Part shown: piece after piece, positions 10,680-21,953 of the stretch
Position numbering within the stretch: the first letter of the stretch is position 1
Layout of the letters: the number at the start of each line of letters is the position of its first letter
NCBI GenBank assembly: GCA_031216445.1
Contig: CM062206.1
Coordinates: 23,341,501-23,405,500 of the forward strand
Reading direction: 5' to 3'
From: Lateolabrax maculatus
Lineage: Eukaryota; Chordata; Actinopteri; Acropomatiformes; Lateolabracidae
Length of the DNA stretch: 64,000 nt
Notes under the pieces: generated by a model
What the model was told of the DNA's origin: nothing
The model's input: only the letters and a program-made list of their open reading frames with translations
The model's database searches: none
Translations under genes and position numbers: made by a program

Positions 10680-10930
10680 GTCAGACACAGCATGAAGGGA
10701 GGAGCTGGGGTGGAGGTGGGTTGTGAAGCGGCTTGGAAGGAAGCAGCCAAGATAGGCGGCTGAAGCAGCTTAAATAGGGCGCCCTGAATGGATTTACCAA
10801 TAAATGCTTAGAAGGGAATCAGCTGATCCATCAGATGATGTGGCTGCTGGACTGGCCACTATCAGCTGATGTAGCTGGGATTGTGAGCAGAGCTTGACTC
10901 TGGGGCCTGCCTGAGCTAACGCAATGCTCG
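10680..10930 (+). repeat. Suspected LTR-like or dispersed repeat segment
   Basis: A GC-richer block containing a TATA-like TTAAATAGGG (10769-10778), an AATAAA about 25 bp later, and two related units built on ATCAGCTGAT (10828 and 10861). The combination of internal repeats, TATA-like box and polyadenylation signal resembles an LTR, but no boundaries or coding region were found. Confidence 0.25.
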
Positions 10931-12026
10931 ATTTTTGCCAGCGTTTCTACTGGGTATCATTGCTACAGAGGAAGACCAACAGGGCAAGAAGTGAATAATC
11001 AGGCAGTCAGACAGGATGTAAACCAGCCCACAGTTTACAGAGATTATAAACCACTTTATTTGGAGGTTAAAGGGAAAGTCAGTGCACCCGAAAAGTTGGT
11101 AATGATCAGTCATTGCACAAGAAATCTGTAAATGCCATGTGTGGTAGGTCAAAACTGACCGAGAAAGTTGGTTCCTAAAGTCACTACAGACAGGAAATTA
11201 TTTTACCTCACCTTTTCTTTCTCCTGGTCTGATTGCCTCACTGTTCGTGTTTTTTAATCTATTAGACTCATTTTTAAAAGGTATTGTCATGTTTAAAATG
11301 TCAGCCATTCAATTAGTAATTTCAATGTCTTTATCAATTAACCCTGTACACCCCATAGCGCCCGTTCCTTATCTCACAATAGCACCCTATAGCGCTCGTC
11401 ATTTTAAGTTCTTTTTAGTGTATCAAAAATGTGAAATATAGTCATGATCTTTGCACTGTAGATACTTTATGTTGTCACCGATGAACCAGAACTAGAAATA
11501 TTGACCATAACTTTGAGATCTTTGAGTTTTCTGTGGGTTTAAATCGTTTGCACCCAGTTTCCAACTGTAGATCTAAAAAATGACCCACCGTGTATCGTGG
11601 AAAGCGATGAAGACATGACTTCAGGTTTGTCAATACATAATCTCCGTCACTAAACAGCGGTACCTACCTGCTCTGCCTGCCGGAGATGGACACTGTTTTA
11701 CGGCGGGAAGTGCGCCGAAGAGTTGGTATGGAGGACTGACCGGGTCACAGTGACTTTTCCCACATATGCATTTTGTGATTCCTTTTCCAAACAAGTTGCC
11801 AAAGACACTACCTACCACATCACTGTTGTTTGTTCTTTTTGTGTACTATGAAAATAAGGGCCTAATTGCAATGAAGTGGAATTATTCTTTACTGACATTT
11901 TTTTATTTAGGCTGGAAACTTCCCTCTGGCTACTTAGGCCAGCAGGGTGACTGAGCTAGTGGGGAGACAGACCTTCAGTCCAGGTCTGCAGTCAAGACCA
12001 TGTAAGAGGAGTCCAAGTGTGAGCAG
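10931..12026. other. No gene recognised
   Basis: AT-rich DNA. Two near-identical short units reading CCCCATAGCGCCCGTT and CCCTATAGCGCTCGTC lie at 11350-11400. Nothing else stands out. Confidence 0.4.
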
Positions 12027-12420
12027 TTCGGAGACTGAGGGTGTTTTCAAACCTCCATTGTTTAAATCTGGTTGAATCAGACTCTGGTCTGTGGTTTCAT
12101 TCCCTTTATAAACCTAATCTGGAGCGGTTCCTTTGTGGTGGGAACATGATCCGACCTCAATCTGACCCAGCTACATGTTGTACTCTTGGCAGACCTTCTT
12201 CACATGTCTACTTTCTCACTCCTGCCACTAACACATCTAACCAGTGAGCCGAGGGAACGTTCTCACAGGCTTTTACGGATGCATTTTGGTTCTCTTGAAT
12301 TTTTTTCTGTGTGAAAAGAAACCAAACCAGCTGGAAAAAATCCACTGATAATAACCGGTGGAAACTAACTCCAGGTTTAAATCCACCCTGAGTCGAGACC
12401 AGGTCCAAACAGACTGGACA
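12027..12420. repeat. Possible degraded DNA-transposon-type repeat
   Basis: The segment begins GGGTGTTTTCAAACCT and later contains TTCTGTGTGAAAAGAAACC, a pattern like teleost non-autonomous elements that start GTGTTTTCACACC. The ends could not be matched to each other, so class and borders are uncertain. Confidence 0.3.
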
Positions 12421-13319
12421 TCAACTGGAGGCCAAGACCAAAAAACAACGAAACAGTCCTTGAATATGTTGCTTACTGCTGTTGCCTCTTTTCGTTGGTG
12501 ATTTGAATCATCATTCAAGTGATTCACTGATTCACTGAGTCATTGACCTTTTTCTAGCGGTGTCATTGTACACAGAGCCACACAGTATTACACAGAAGGC
12601 TATATACTTTTACAAACCTGGTCTTTCCTCAAGATGATCAAACTTCAAACTTTACCATTACCTCCAACTGTAATGGAAACAGGAAAGGGTGCAGGGCAAC
12701 ACAACGCAGAGCCTCTCCACGTCTAGACTGCTGACTGCTAGCAAAGTTGGTTAAACAACTTGTTAACCAGGCACCAGTGTTGCCAGATATGACTGACACA
12801 AAGTATCATAAATCCACATAAAAATAGCCAATTCTTTTATTTGGGTCTTTTGTGCGTGTATTTTTGCAAAATACTGTGCAATCTGGATTGTAGTGTTATG
12901 GCTACATGGAGACCAAAACGAGTCCAAGATAATTGGAAAAAAGGTCTCAAGACCAGACTCAAATACCACAGCCCTGTTACAACACTGAATCCCTACACCA
13001 TGTGGGTGAGTAAAATGAGCACTTTCCTACATGGATCAATGCAGTCGTCATATTATAGTCCCACACAAGACCGGACTGCTTGTCACACAATGCTTATCTG
13101 CACTGTGGAGTCACAAGCCCATTGCCAGCAGTAGCGGAAAAAGAAAAACGCAGCCATCACGACAACTTAGCAAGACATTAAAAGCATTTCAGGCCCTCCA
13201 CTGCACTCAGAGAGTGTTTGCTAATTTACATGGGAGAAAAACAAATCAGGTGAATGGGGACAGTGGCCGTACTCAGAGCTGAACTTTGTGTGGGTGTGTG
13301 TTTGTCGTCTCGGTCCTCT
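12421..13319. other. No gene recognised
   Basis: Single-copy-looking DNA without simple repeats or recognisable coding sequence. Confidence 0.4.
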
Positions 13320-13500
13320 GGCGCCACAGCACTCTCGGGAGTGAGGTGGAGAGGAAGATGAGGAAGGGAGGCAGCGAGAGGGAGGGAGAGATAGACGGTG
13401 AATAGCTTTTACTCTGGTCGTGGAGACAGACGCAGTGGGAGACTGAGAGCGGGATTGAGACACAGTGAAGGAGGGAAGGAAAGAAAGAAAAGGGTAAACA
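13320..13500 (+). repeat. Purine-rich tract
   Basis: Plus-strand sequence is dominated by GAGG and GGGA units (for example 13350-13395). Minus-strand open frames here are Ser/Pro/Leu-rich translations of the tract and are not genes. Confidence 0.7.
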
Positions 13501-13828
13501 ACTCTTGTTCCGCTCTCCCCCCGGAGAGAAACAAGGAGGAAACACGGTACATCAAGTAGCCCCCGGTAATAGAACTTCCATTTTTCATTGTCATTAATTC
13601 ATGCCCCTTGTTTTCGACCCGCTGCTTGTCTTGTTGGCCTATTTTAGTGGCTTTGGTCCCTGTTCCCCCGTAATGAAATGCAGGAAATGACTTTGTAAAA
13701 TCCAGCCAGCAGATGACAGTTGCAGTTGTGCTTGTATCAACAAATTGTTAATGAGACTAACGGCAAGTGAGTCACCCGCCAGTCGTCTTTGCTCTGAAGC
13801 GAGAAATACATTTCCATTTCTTCTGCAG
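13501..13828. other. No gene recognised
   Basis: Moderately GC-rich DNA leading up to a strong splice-acceptor-like sequence at 13811-13828. Confidence 0.4.
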
Positions 13829-13858
13829 CCCATTAAAACGTGCCTGTTAGCCAAAGAG
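13829..13858 (+). other. Candidate 30-nt microexon (unconfirmed)
   Basis: An excellent acceptor (TTTCCATTTCTTCTGCAG) is followed after 30 nt by a consensus donor (GAG/GTGAGT). Only phase 0 is open and gives PIKTCLLAKE. Ten codons, frame-neutral, fits the size class of vertebrate microexons. It cannot be confirmed from sequence alone. Confidence 0.22.
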
Positions 13859-14739
13859 GTGAGTTTGTGCGTATTTCAGATTACTTACCTGTTTGCCTCT
13901 GTGTCTCTCCACTGTAGTGAGTTGAATTGTGAGCACATTTGCTTGCAACTTATTATACTGGTTAGTGTACTTTCACCCCGGGAGGAAGGAGCAATCAGTA
14001 AAACCCCCTGCAGAGGCTTTCAGTTTGAATAAAAATCGGCAAAATCACACACTGTCTCAGACTCCCTTTTTCATTCTACAGGCTTCACACCATAAAGTCT
14101 TACTGACAAATGCATGAGATGAAAAACATTTATTTGTGAAGGACCCAAAGAACAATGTTTTAGTTTTACCTGATGAAACACAAGTGATCAAAAGTGTACA
14201 AGATTTTTTTTCTTCTTCATTATTTTACTAATTTAAAAACTCCACACAAACACAGAAGTAGAGTAATCTACAGTCTAAAGTGTTTGTTTTTTTTCAGAGG
14301 AGACACTCCTCCGCTCTGTCAAAATGATCAGTCCACACGGACTGAGAGACACTTCAGTGACACGCATCGCCCTGCTGTGTTTTACACTCCGAGTCTAACT
14401 TTGTTTTTCTCTGGTGCACTTAGTGATGTGTAATCTCCACATGTGGCTAAAATCACACTGATCTCCTGCTGTTTACATGATGTGAACTTATCAACGGTAT
14501 TTGTAATGATTGATCAAGACCCACAGTTTTGTTTTTTACGCCCCGGTTTCTCTAAAGGCTAACTTTCCCCGCCCTGGGAAGCAGAATCAATAAATCAGTA
14601 AACAAAATACTTTTTAATCCTGTACATTCTTCCTGTATTCAACTTGAAAACTATGTTTTTCCAGGTAAACAGCACAGCTGCCTCTGACAGACTGGACTCT
14701 CAAGCCGTGCTTCTGATGCGGATCTGTGTTGCTGAACTG
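13859..14739. other. No gene recognised
   Basis: AT-rich DNA with no recognisable repeat or coding segment. Confidence 0.4.
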
Positions 14740-15066
14740 AGGCATGGCGGTACTTAGAGCAAAACGTTGCCTTCAGAACGCAGCCATGCTCACAATGACA
14801 GCGTTAAGTCATGTTCGGCAGATGATGATCACCATGTCGACCGTCTTAGTTTAGCATGTTAGCATGGTAAAGCACCGCTGAAGCTGGTGGGAGTGTTATT
14901 AGTTTTGCAGGTATTTGGTCAAAGCCAAAATTTTTTATTGTTATCTGATTGAGGCCAAATGAAAAAGTCAGGAGGTCACCAAAGTCATTAGGATACATTT
15001 TGTGGCGATCCATCCAATAGTTATCACGATACTTCAGTCTGAACCAAATTGATGGACTGATGTAGC
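14740..15066 (+). mobile_element. Teleost interspersed repeat copy (family 2)
   Basis: Contains the series CATGCTCACAATGACA, TTAGTTTAGCATGTTAGCAT, GTTTTGCAGGTATTTGGTCA and a GGTCACCAAAG block, in the same order as the repeat interrupted at 58850-59935. It ends with GATCCATCCAATAGTTAT and a CAGTCTGAACC stretch. This is a non-coding dispersed family common in fish; the parent element is not certain. Confidence 0.65.
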
Positions 15067-16261
15067 TATTTGCATTTTGTTTATATGAGTTAAGCTGTTC
15101 TTTGATTTCATCAGTTTCTTTTCCCTTTTCTGTGTTTCTCCACGTTGTGTTTAGCCTTTGGGTGTGTCAGGGAGTGTGTTCTGGTTCTCACAGAGCAGAG
15201 GAAAAAAGCCAGGGCTACTGCTCTGTCTATAATGCGGTTAAGGTTACCGCCGCTTCAGCTGACCTTTGGCAATACACTCACAAACATGGCAGCCACACAA
15301 GGACCATGACTCATAAGGGTCCTAACAGATGGAGCGCGCAACTTTTGGTAGAAAGAACAGAGGGCATGGGTAGCGGCCAGTGGAGTGTGTTTTAGGATGC
15401 AGCTGAGGCACATGCTAAAATAAATTCCATGGCTCTTCACCATCCAAAGGAAAAGCATCATTTTCAGAATAACTTCTCTGCACCTTCACTCTGTACTTTG
15501 TCTTAACTGGTTTTCTCTTGGTATTTGTTGGCTAGCTACAGCTACCAATATTCTGTTCAAACGTTGTGTTATTAATATTTAATCTGTTTGCACACTGTGC
15601 ACCCATTCCACAGTTAACTGTGTTAGAGAGGGATCCCTCTCTGTGATGGCTTGCACAAGGTTTGTCCTCCTTAACGAGTTTGTAGTTTAATAGAAGTTCT
15701 GACGATGAAGATCTATTAGTTCAGTCAGTATTCTTCGTTTACAATTGATTGTGGAATAATGTTTGTATAAATAGTGTTAGTGAGCTCTTTTCAGACTGCA
15801 ACTGGGATTAAGAGCCACGCAAATAAAGATTTAACTTGCATTAACTGCTGTAATGGAGACGGCTGTTGTTTATGTTATATAAGTCTGGAGGTTGGAATAA
15901 ACCCGATGCATGTGGAGTGCTATGGAGGGAATAAAGGCATGCTCGCAGCACTACAGTCATGCATGGACAGAATCTAAACAATCTGAGTGTAAATGAAGAA
16001 CTACAGTAAAGATCCTATAAAAGTTGTTAAGTCAATGTTTAATCATGTAACACCACCACTGACACATCTGTAGTACAGCCCTGCAGCCCTCTTAGTCCTT
16101 CAGAGCTGAGCCAGGTGAAGAGTTTGGTTTTGAAGGCCATGGGATGAGCTCTGACTGGAAGAAATCTCAGTTCCTGCGAAATGACCATTGTGTGATCTGT
16201 GCTGTTGGTTGCCGCCCTTCTCTCACTCTTTTTAAACAGTGGTTAGATTGTAAAAATGTGT
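15067..16261. other. No gene recognised
   Basis: A very strong acceptor-like stretch (TTTCTCCACGTTGTGTTTAG) ends at 15158, with an open frame to 15395, but no good donor follows. A TATAAATAG motif lies at 15767-15775 without other promoter features. Confidence 0.35.
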
Positions 16262-16420
16262 AAAAATGTTTGACAGTGGGCTCCTCGGTGTGGATCTGTG
16301 AGGTTGTGCTGAGGCAAAGCGGTGCTTTGAGCAACATGCTCACAATGACAATGTTAACTCATGTTAGGCAGATAATATTTACCGTGTTCACCATGTGAGT
16401 TTAGCGTGTTCAATGTCTGA
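16262..16420 (+). mobile_element. Teleost interspersed repeat fragment (family 2)
   Basis: Shares GGTGCTTTGAGCAACATGCT, CACAATGACAATGTTAACTC and TTACCGTGTTCACCATG with the copies at 14740 and 58850. Only the left portion of the repeat is present. Confidence 0.6.
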
Positions 16421-17113
16421 ATTTGGTGACAACATGGGACTGAAATCAGGAATCTCTTTGTTGGAGGTTTATTTAGAGAAGTTATATTAATCAACGAATC
16501 TGGTTTAATCTGGTTTAAACATAGGGAGCAGTGGTAGCAAATAGTTCTCATGGAAGTGCCAATTTTACATACTCAAAGCTGGATTATCAACCATGCAAAG
16601 TGGGCAACTTCAGTAGGAAGGGGGTACACATCACACAGTGAGTGGTAGGTGCTGGGTCAGTAGGGGCCCAACAGGAATTGTTTGCTCCTAACAGGTTAAT
16701 GCACTGTTTACTTCCTGTGAGGAGATCATTCTTTACCTTGATAATCAAGGTCCAAACTTGTTGTAAGAAACTTACTAATAAGTCGATAAAGTTATTTTAA
16801 GATTTTATATAAGCATTTGCCAAGTCCGAGTGTATGAGTGAGCATCATGTATTGCTAACAGTGCTAGTGAGGTGCAGAACAACAGCAAGTGTTTACTCAA
16901 GTGGAGCCAAATGAAATGTTTAGGCAGCTTATATTGGCGTGTTAACTGAACCATAGAGTTGGGACTGATGTTCTGGAGTTTAGTCTACTTACTGATCTGT
17001 GGTAAAGAAAATCAACAGAAATTTCCCTCAGCACTGTACACACAGGCTTCTATCAGAACATATCGAGCTACTTATGAAATGTCAATCAAACATATGCGTC
17101 CCCTAAACTGCAG
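16421..17113. other. No gene recognised
   Basis: AT-rich DNA without recognisable features. Confidence 0.4.
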
Positions 17114-17164
17114 GATGAGTCATCCCGACTTAAGTGCAAACCTCTTTGTGTGGAGAGACGGCAG
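17114..17164 (+). other. Candidate 51-nt exon (unconfirmed)
   Basis: A CCCCTAAACTGCAG acceptor is followed by 51 nt and a CAG/GTGAGG donor that itself lies in a GGTGA triplet repeat. Phase 0 is open for 17 codons (DESSRLKCKPLCVERRQ). Phase and strand agree with the candidates at 13829 and 18291. No family is recognised. Confidence 0.18.
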
Positions 17165-18290
17165 GTGAGGTGAGGTGAGGGAAAACAATGTTAATGGATG
17201 GACTGAAAAGAATTGAGAGAAAGTGGGAATTGGAAAGAAGTGCATAGTGGATATATACTGTAGGTACAATACATCTATACTTTTACACTGGGAATTGTCA
17301 TGGATGCGTCGATTGTGGGGGAGCATCTGTGTCAGTGTCTAGTTCGCTGAAAAGTCATTAAAAGGATCTGTACAGATATAACTGCAAACAAACCAGCATG
17401 GTTAACCAGCAGGGAGCCAACTGACTGTTTTATTTAAAGGACAGTGCAGCAGTAGGAGACTAGTCTTCTCTGGAAGCTCATATTCTTCCTCACAACACAG
17501 ATCACTTCATAGTTATTTGTCAGATATCTAACTTTCCAAAACCAACAGTCCAACAAGCACGGAGGGGAGATAACATGAAGGATCTTCACTCAAACTCTTT
17601 TTTTCATTCTTCACAAAGTTGCCTTCATCACTTTTGTAACCTTTTGCCCAAACATTCATCCCGAAATTACCAGAAAACCACCCTTAACTAGGATTAATTT
17701 TGTTCTGCCAATGAGCAAAGCAAACCTTAATGACAAGATTTTGAAGGGAGTTTGGTGAATGCTGCTGGGCTGGATATAAAAGGAAATAAATAAATCAACT
17801 GTGCATGACATTGGCAAATACTTGACCATCCACCAACCACAATAAAGCATCCATCCTGGGTGGGGTTGTCAGCTGAGGTCTCCCTATTAAGATAACATTG
17901 CTTTTTCTAGCTCTTAACCATACACACCCTCAGATCCCTTTTTTAGGAGTATGGTACTTTTTTATGTCCCTTGATTCTTTATATCAAGACTGTAATGTTG
18001 ATAACACTTTACCTTAATCACCTATTTAGTATTTATAAGTGGTGTTTAACATCAAATAAAACATTCTATTACTCACAATAACCCAGTTTAATGTTGTTGC
18101 AAGCAGATATTATTAAGGTAGAAAGAGGAGAGACTGATCCAGCAGGGTAGAGAGTCAGGCAGGGATAGTAATAGAAAGCTTTTTGTATCTACGCGGTGTC
18201 CTCTCTGGGCCCATAGGTCTAAGCAATAAAGAGTTTGACCAGAATTTTTTCTTAGCTTTTATTGCACCCTGAAGTGTGTGACTTCTGCAG
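17165..18290. other. No gene recognised
   Basis: A short stretch near 18000-18060 (AACACTTTACCTTAATCACC) resembles an end of the repeat at 35860-36330. Otherwise nothing stands out. Confidence 0.4.
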
Positions 18291-18395
18291 AGCACGACCT
18301 CGTGCCAGGCCTACTTGAGACAGATATATAACCCATTAGTGTACGGCGACTCCTGCTGGAGAGCATTTACGTGTGAAACACCGCTCCCTTGTGAG
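18291..18395 (+). other. Candidate 105-nt cysteine-rich exon (unconfirmed)
   Basis: A GTGTGTGACTTCTGCAG acceptor precedes 105 nt that end in a TGTGAG/GTGAGA donor. Exactly one frame is open (phase 0, 35 codons); the other two have stops. The peptide has four cysteines, two of them in GDSCWRAFTCETPLPCE. The segment sits in a local rise of GC and CpG that continues to about 18480. It looks more exon-like than other stretches of the window, but I cannot assign it to a protein family. Confidence 0.28.
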
Positions 18396-19547
18396 GTGAG
18401 ATGCTGCCTGCCTGGCCCCGCGCCTCCGGGGACAAACGTCACCATCTGCTTTCAGTCATGCAGGCGCGAGAACGAAAAATACTTTGGTGTGCAGGTATGA
18501 TCTCATTCACACAAATATATGTGAAGTGTGAAGTTCTTATACTACACAGAAGTCCCAGGAAGGAGGTTGGGCTCCATGGCTGGATGTTGCTTACACTTTG
18601 TTAACATTAAGGAAAGATGGCGATTTGCTTTGACGCTACCATGCATAAGGTTTTATTTTAGATGTGTGAAGGGTTTTGTTATGCGTAACAGATATCAGTG
18701 ACAATGACAATTCAATATAATTATTAATTTGTTTGTACATGTAGTGCATGTGTGTAAACACAACAGAAACCTTCATCAGAAACTTGGATGCCCGCGTTGA
18801 AATATTGATGTCCTCAAAATGTCCCCAGTTGCGTCACGCTCACTTCAACTATACAGTTTATTCTACAGCTGAATACTATTGTTGTAACCTCCTTCTAAGG
18901 TGTACTTCCGTGGCCTCCTTACCAAACAGAACTATAAAGTTACCATCATTAAAGCTGTGTTTAGTTTCGGGAGACTGTCTCTAAATCCTGACACTCATGT
19001 ACAGATATACAGCTGACCAAAACAGAGTTCTGGGCCAGTAAAGTCTTCAAAGACCCGGACTTACCAGCCCACTGGATGTAAAAACAAAATGAAACTTTTG
19101 AACTGAGTTGAGAGGAGAACGCACAGCCTCCGTGACTGCAATCTGCTTTTCTGGGAATACTCGTGCACACAAGGATGCCTTTTGTCCATTTGGGAACAGT
19201 AAATTGCTAGGACTGAGAATACTTGAACAGGCAAGAATGCCTCCAACTCGCACAGATCTGCTCTCTTTTGTCATTATTCTGTCAAAGTAGGCCAGTGCTA
19301 GTGAGGTTGAACTAAGGGCCACCAAGGCCAGGGTAAAGGTTTATGAGCGGTGCAGATGAGCGTAGGAGATTACAAAGAGAAAAAGTAAAAGTGGTCCAGT
19401 TCTTATTATTTTTCTTTTAAGTGTCTCAGAATCAGTCCTCCCTCAGAGTGGGACCTGAGTGTTATTTAGAGAGTATCCTACACACAGGGTTATTCCCATC
19501 AGACAGTGTGATGTTGCTGCTTTATGACTGTCTCACTATAAAGTCTA
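18396..19547. other. No gene recognised
   Basis: GC-rich to about 18480, then AT-rich. Minus-strand open frames at 18961-19325 overlap in different frames and have no domain. Confidence 0.4.
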
Positions 19548-19640
19548 TGACTTCCAGTCTTTATGCTAAGCTAAGCTAACAAGCTGCTGGCTCTGGCTTC
19601 TAATTTAATTGACAGACATGAGTGGAATCAATCTTCTCAA
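19548..19640 (-). mobile_element. Teleost interspersed repeat fragment (family 1)
   Basis: The plus strand reads CTTCCAGTCTTTATGCTAAG followed by CTAAGCTAAC and a GCTGCTGGCT stretch, and then GACATGAGTGGAATCAATCT. This is the well-known internal part of the fish repeat whose other end is at 3267, here in reverse orientation. Confidence 0.75.
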
Positions 19641-20456
19641 TTTACTCTAAAGTGGAGTCACAATAGAACTTAGAGGGAACTAAGACAAGATGGAGCGAGA
19701 TGTGCAATCTCAGCTCTTTATGCATTGCTGAAAGAGAGGTGAACCGGTGGATCAGTAGGTCTGTTTGTCATTTTGTGACCCCTCAGATTTCTCTCGTGAG
19801 CCCTTGCAGGGGTGCAGAGTTAAACCAACTACAGTGTTTGGGTTCAGGGTTATGTGCGAGCTGCCTTTACTGTACCTGGATCAGGTGACTGTACGGCGGT
19901 ACAGAGGGCTGACTGACGGATGCGGGTCTTTTTCATTCTCAAGGGTTATTACGTGGAGACCAAGTAATTACACTCTGTCAATAGAGACTCATTCCCATGA
20001 CAGGTGTCCTTTCTCTAGGCACACGTCTCAGATCTCAGGGACACACACAGGCAGCTTTTGGAGACGGCAGTGGGGGTGAAAATAAAAGTGCTTCAGTTTA
20101 GAGAAATGGCCGACCAGGAGATGGCTGAGGAAAATAATTCAGAAGTATTGTTTCTGGGAACTCACTTCCGAATTTATTTTTTTCATACAGAAAATCACCA
20201 AAATCAGAATTTTCCTCAGGGGACGCCCTCTGTCCTTTGACCCTGGCAGTAGGGTGGTAACATGAAGTCACTTTTACTTTCGCAGAAGTCCATCAGTAAA
20301 CCTCAATAATGTGGCTGGAGTTTAAATGTGTGTTTCTGAAAACACAGCCTCAGAGTTAGAGTGCACTGAGACCTGTGTTGGCTTTGATCTAGAGGTCCAT
20401 AATAATCAAAGAGCGAGACAACAGCAAGTTATCGTCCACCAGCACAGAGTACAGCA
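19641..20456. other. No gene recognised
   Basis: Moderately GC-rich single-copy DNA; open frames are short and unconvincing. Confidence 0.4.
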
Positions 20457-20840
20457 GAAAAGGGCAAAAAATGACTTATGGAGGACAAAATAAGAGAGAA
20501 ATAAAATGGGAAAAGTAGAAAGAAAGGGAGAGAAAGAAGTGAAAAGAAGAGGTAAATGGCCAAAAGGGGAGACAAAAAGAAGAGTGAGAGAACATAAGTG
20601 AGGGAAAAAAAGGGGGAAAAGAAAATAGAGAAACAGTAAGCCAGAAACGGTGAACAAGGGAATAAAATACAGGGAAAGAAAAGTCTCTCTTAAGAAAGTA
20701 ACAAGGAATAAATAAGAAATGTGAGGGAAGAATGAGTGTAAAGACAATCAAAGAGGAGACAAGAAATGAGAGAGCAAATATGGAGGTGAAAAACGAGGGG
20801 GAGCAAGAAGTAGAAAGAGAGAAACAGGTAATTGTGACAG
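20457..20840 (+). repeat. Long purine-biased tract
   Basis: Nearly 400 bp of plus-strand sequence composed mainly of GAAA, AGAG and GGGA units with few pyrimidines. Such tracts can form triplex DNA. The minus-strand 113- and 91-residue frames here are Phe/Leu/Ser/Pro translations of this bias, not genes. Confidence 0.85.
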
Positions 20841-21736
20841 AGAGAATGAGAAAACAAAGGCAGTAAATTAGATTAGTAGAAGCAAAGTGAACATATGAGG
20901 GATAGAAACATGGGCCAATGAATGCAACTACAGAATAACAAAGAAAGGAACATTTCTTTCAAGATAGATGTGGGTTCAAATAATGAGAAACTATCATCTT
21001 TCCTAATATCACTGATGACATGTTAAACCCAAAGATGAAAGCCAAGGCTCCACAGCCACACAATGTAAATGTAAATACAATGAATCCCACTAAAAGAGAC
21101 ACAGTGCTGGGGTGGGTGAGATGGATTACAGGCATGTCTGTTATCTTAGAAGGTTGTCAGGCTCACTGGTGACGAAAATGCATGCATGGCCACGCAAAGC
21201 TATACGCATACTAAATGTTCAAAGTTTCAAATGGTACACACAAATAAGAGATGTGTCCTGGTGAGCTTAAAGTTTACGCACCCTACTGTCATCTTTCTAA
21301 GAAAGCCAAAAATGCCATTAATACTTGTACAAGTAGACTAAGTATAGCAGATGTGCAGAGATGTCAGTGGTTTAGGTAAAGGTTCAACCTGCTGGTCAGT
21401 GGTGAAGCACCCAGTAGTTGTGGAGACACTTCATTATGGACTGTTTAGTTGATAAGAAAACTAGCAAATATGTTCCATGATTTCTATCATCTAGTGACAT
21501 ATTGGTGGTACCGGGGTACAGCCAGGTGTGCACACTGCTGTCAAATCAGTGAAGTGCAGTAAAGAACAGTTACATATAGTCTTAGCAGGTGTCCAAGAAC
21601 TGAACAATATATTCCATGTTCAAACAAAGCAAAAAAAGATTGATTTTGTGACTACCAGAGGACTATCAGGGCTTATAATGATGTGATTTATCCACCCAGG
21701 CTTCCCTTCTGTCTATGACAAGATATGGGAATTAAT
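20841..21736. other. No gene recognised
   Basis: AT-rich DNA, purine bias fading over the first 100 bp. No other features. Confidence 0.4.
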
Positions 21737-21764
21737 CTCTCTCTCACACACACACACACACACA
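21737..21764. repeat. (CT)n(CA)n compound microsatellite
   Basis: A short CT run passes directly into about ten CA units. Confidence 0.95.
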
Positions 21765-21895
21765 TACTTTTCCGGCACATACTGTAAATGAAAGAGTTGA
21801 CCCAGCTACTAATGGAACTTTAGAGATGTAAAGCGCTGTGGCAGGTTCATATTGGCCAACAGCAAAGATTAGAGTCAGGAAAGCCAAGGCTAAAC

Positions 21896-21953
21896 GTGTG
21901 TGTGACTGTGTGTGGGTGTGTGTGTGTGTGTGGGTGTGTGTGTGTGTGTGTGG
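21896..21953. repeat. Imperfect (GT)n microsatellite
   Basis: GT units interrupted by GACTGT and two GGGT steps. Confidence 0.95.

Noticed and set aside
15159..15395. Strong acceptor followed by an open frame of about 80 codons
   Set aside because: No acceptable donor follows, no polyadenylation signal near the stop, and no family resemblance.
15767..15775. TATAAATAG motif
   Set aside because: No GC box, CCAAT box, CpG rise or coding frame near it, and such motifs are expected by chance in AT-rich DNA.
20406..20751. 113- and 91-codon minus-strand frames with hydrophobic, membrane-like composition
   Set aside because: They are the complement of a long purine tract and are Phe/Leu/Ser/Pro-rich for that reason.
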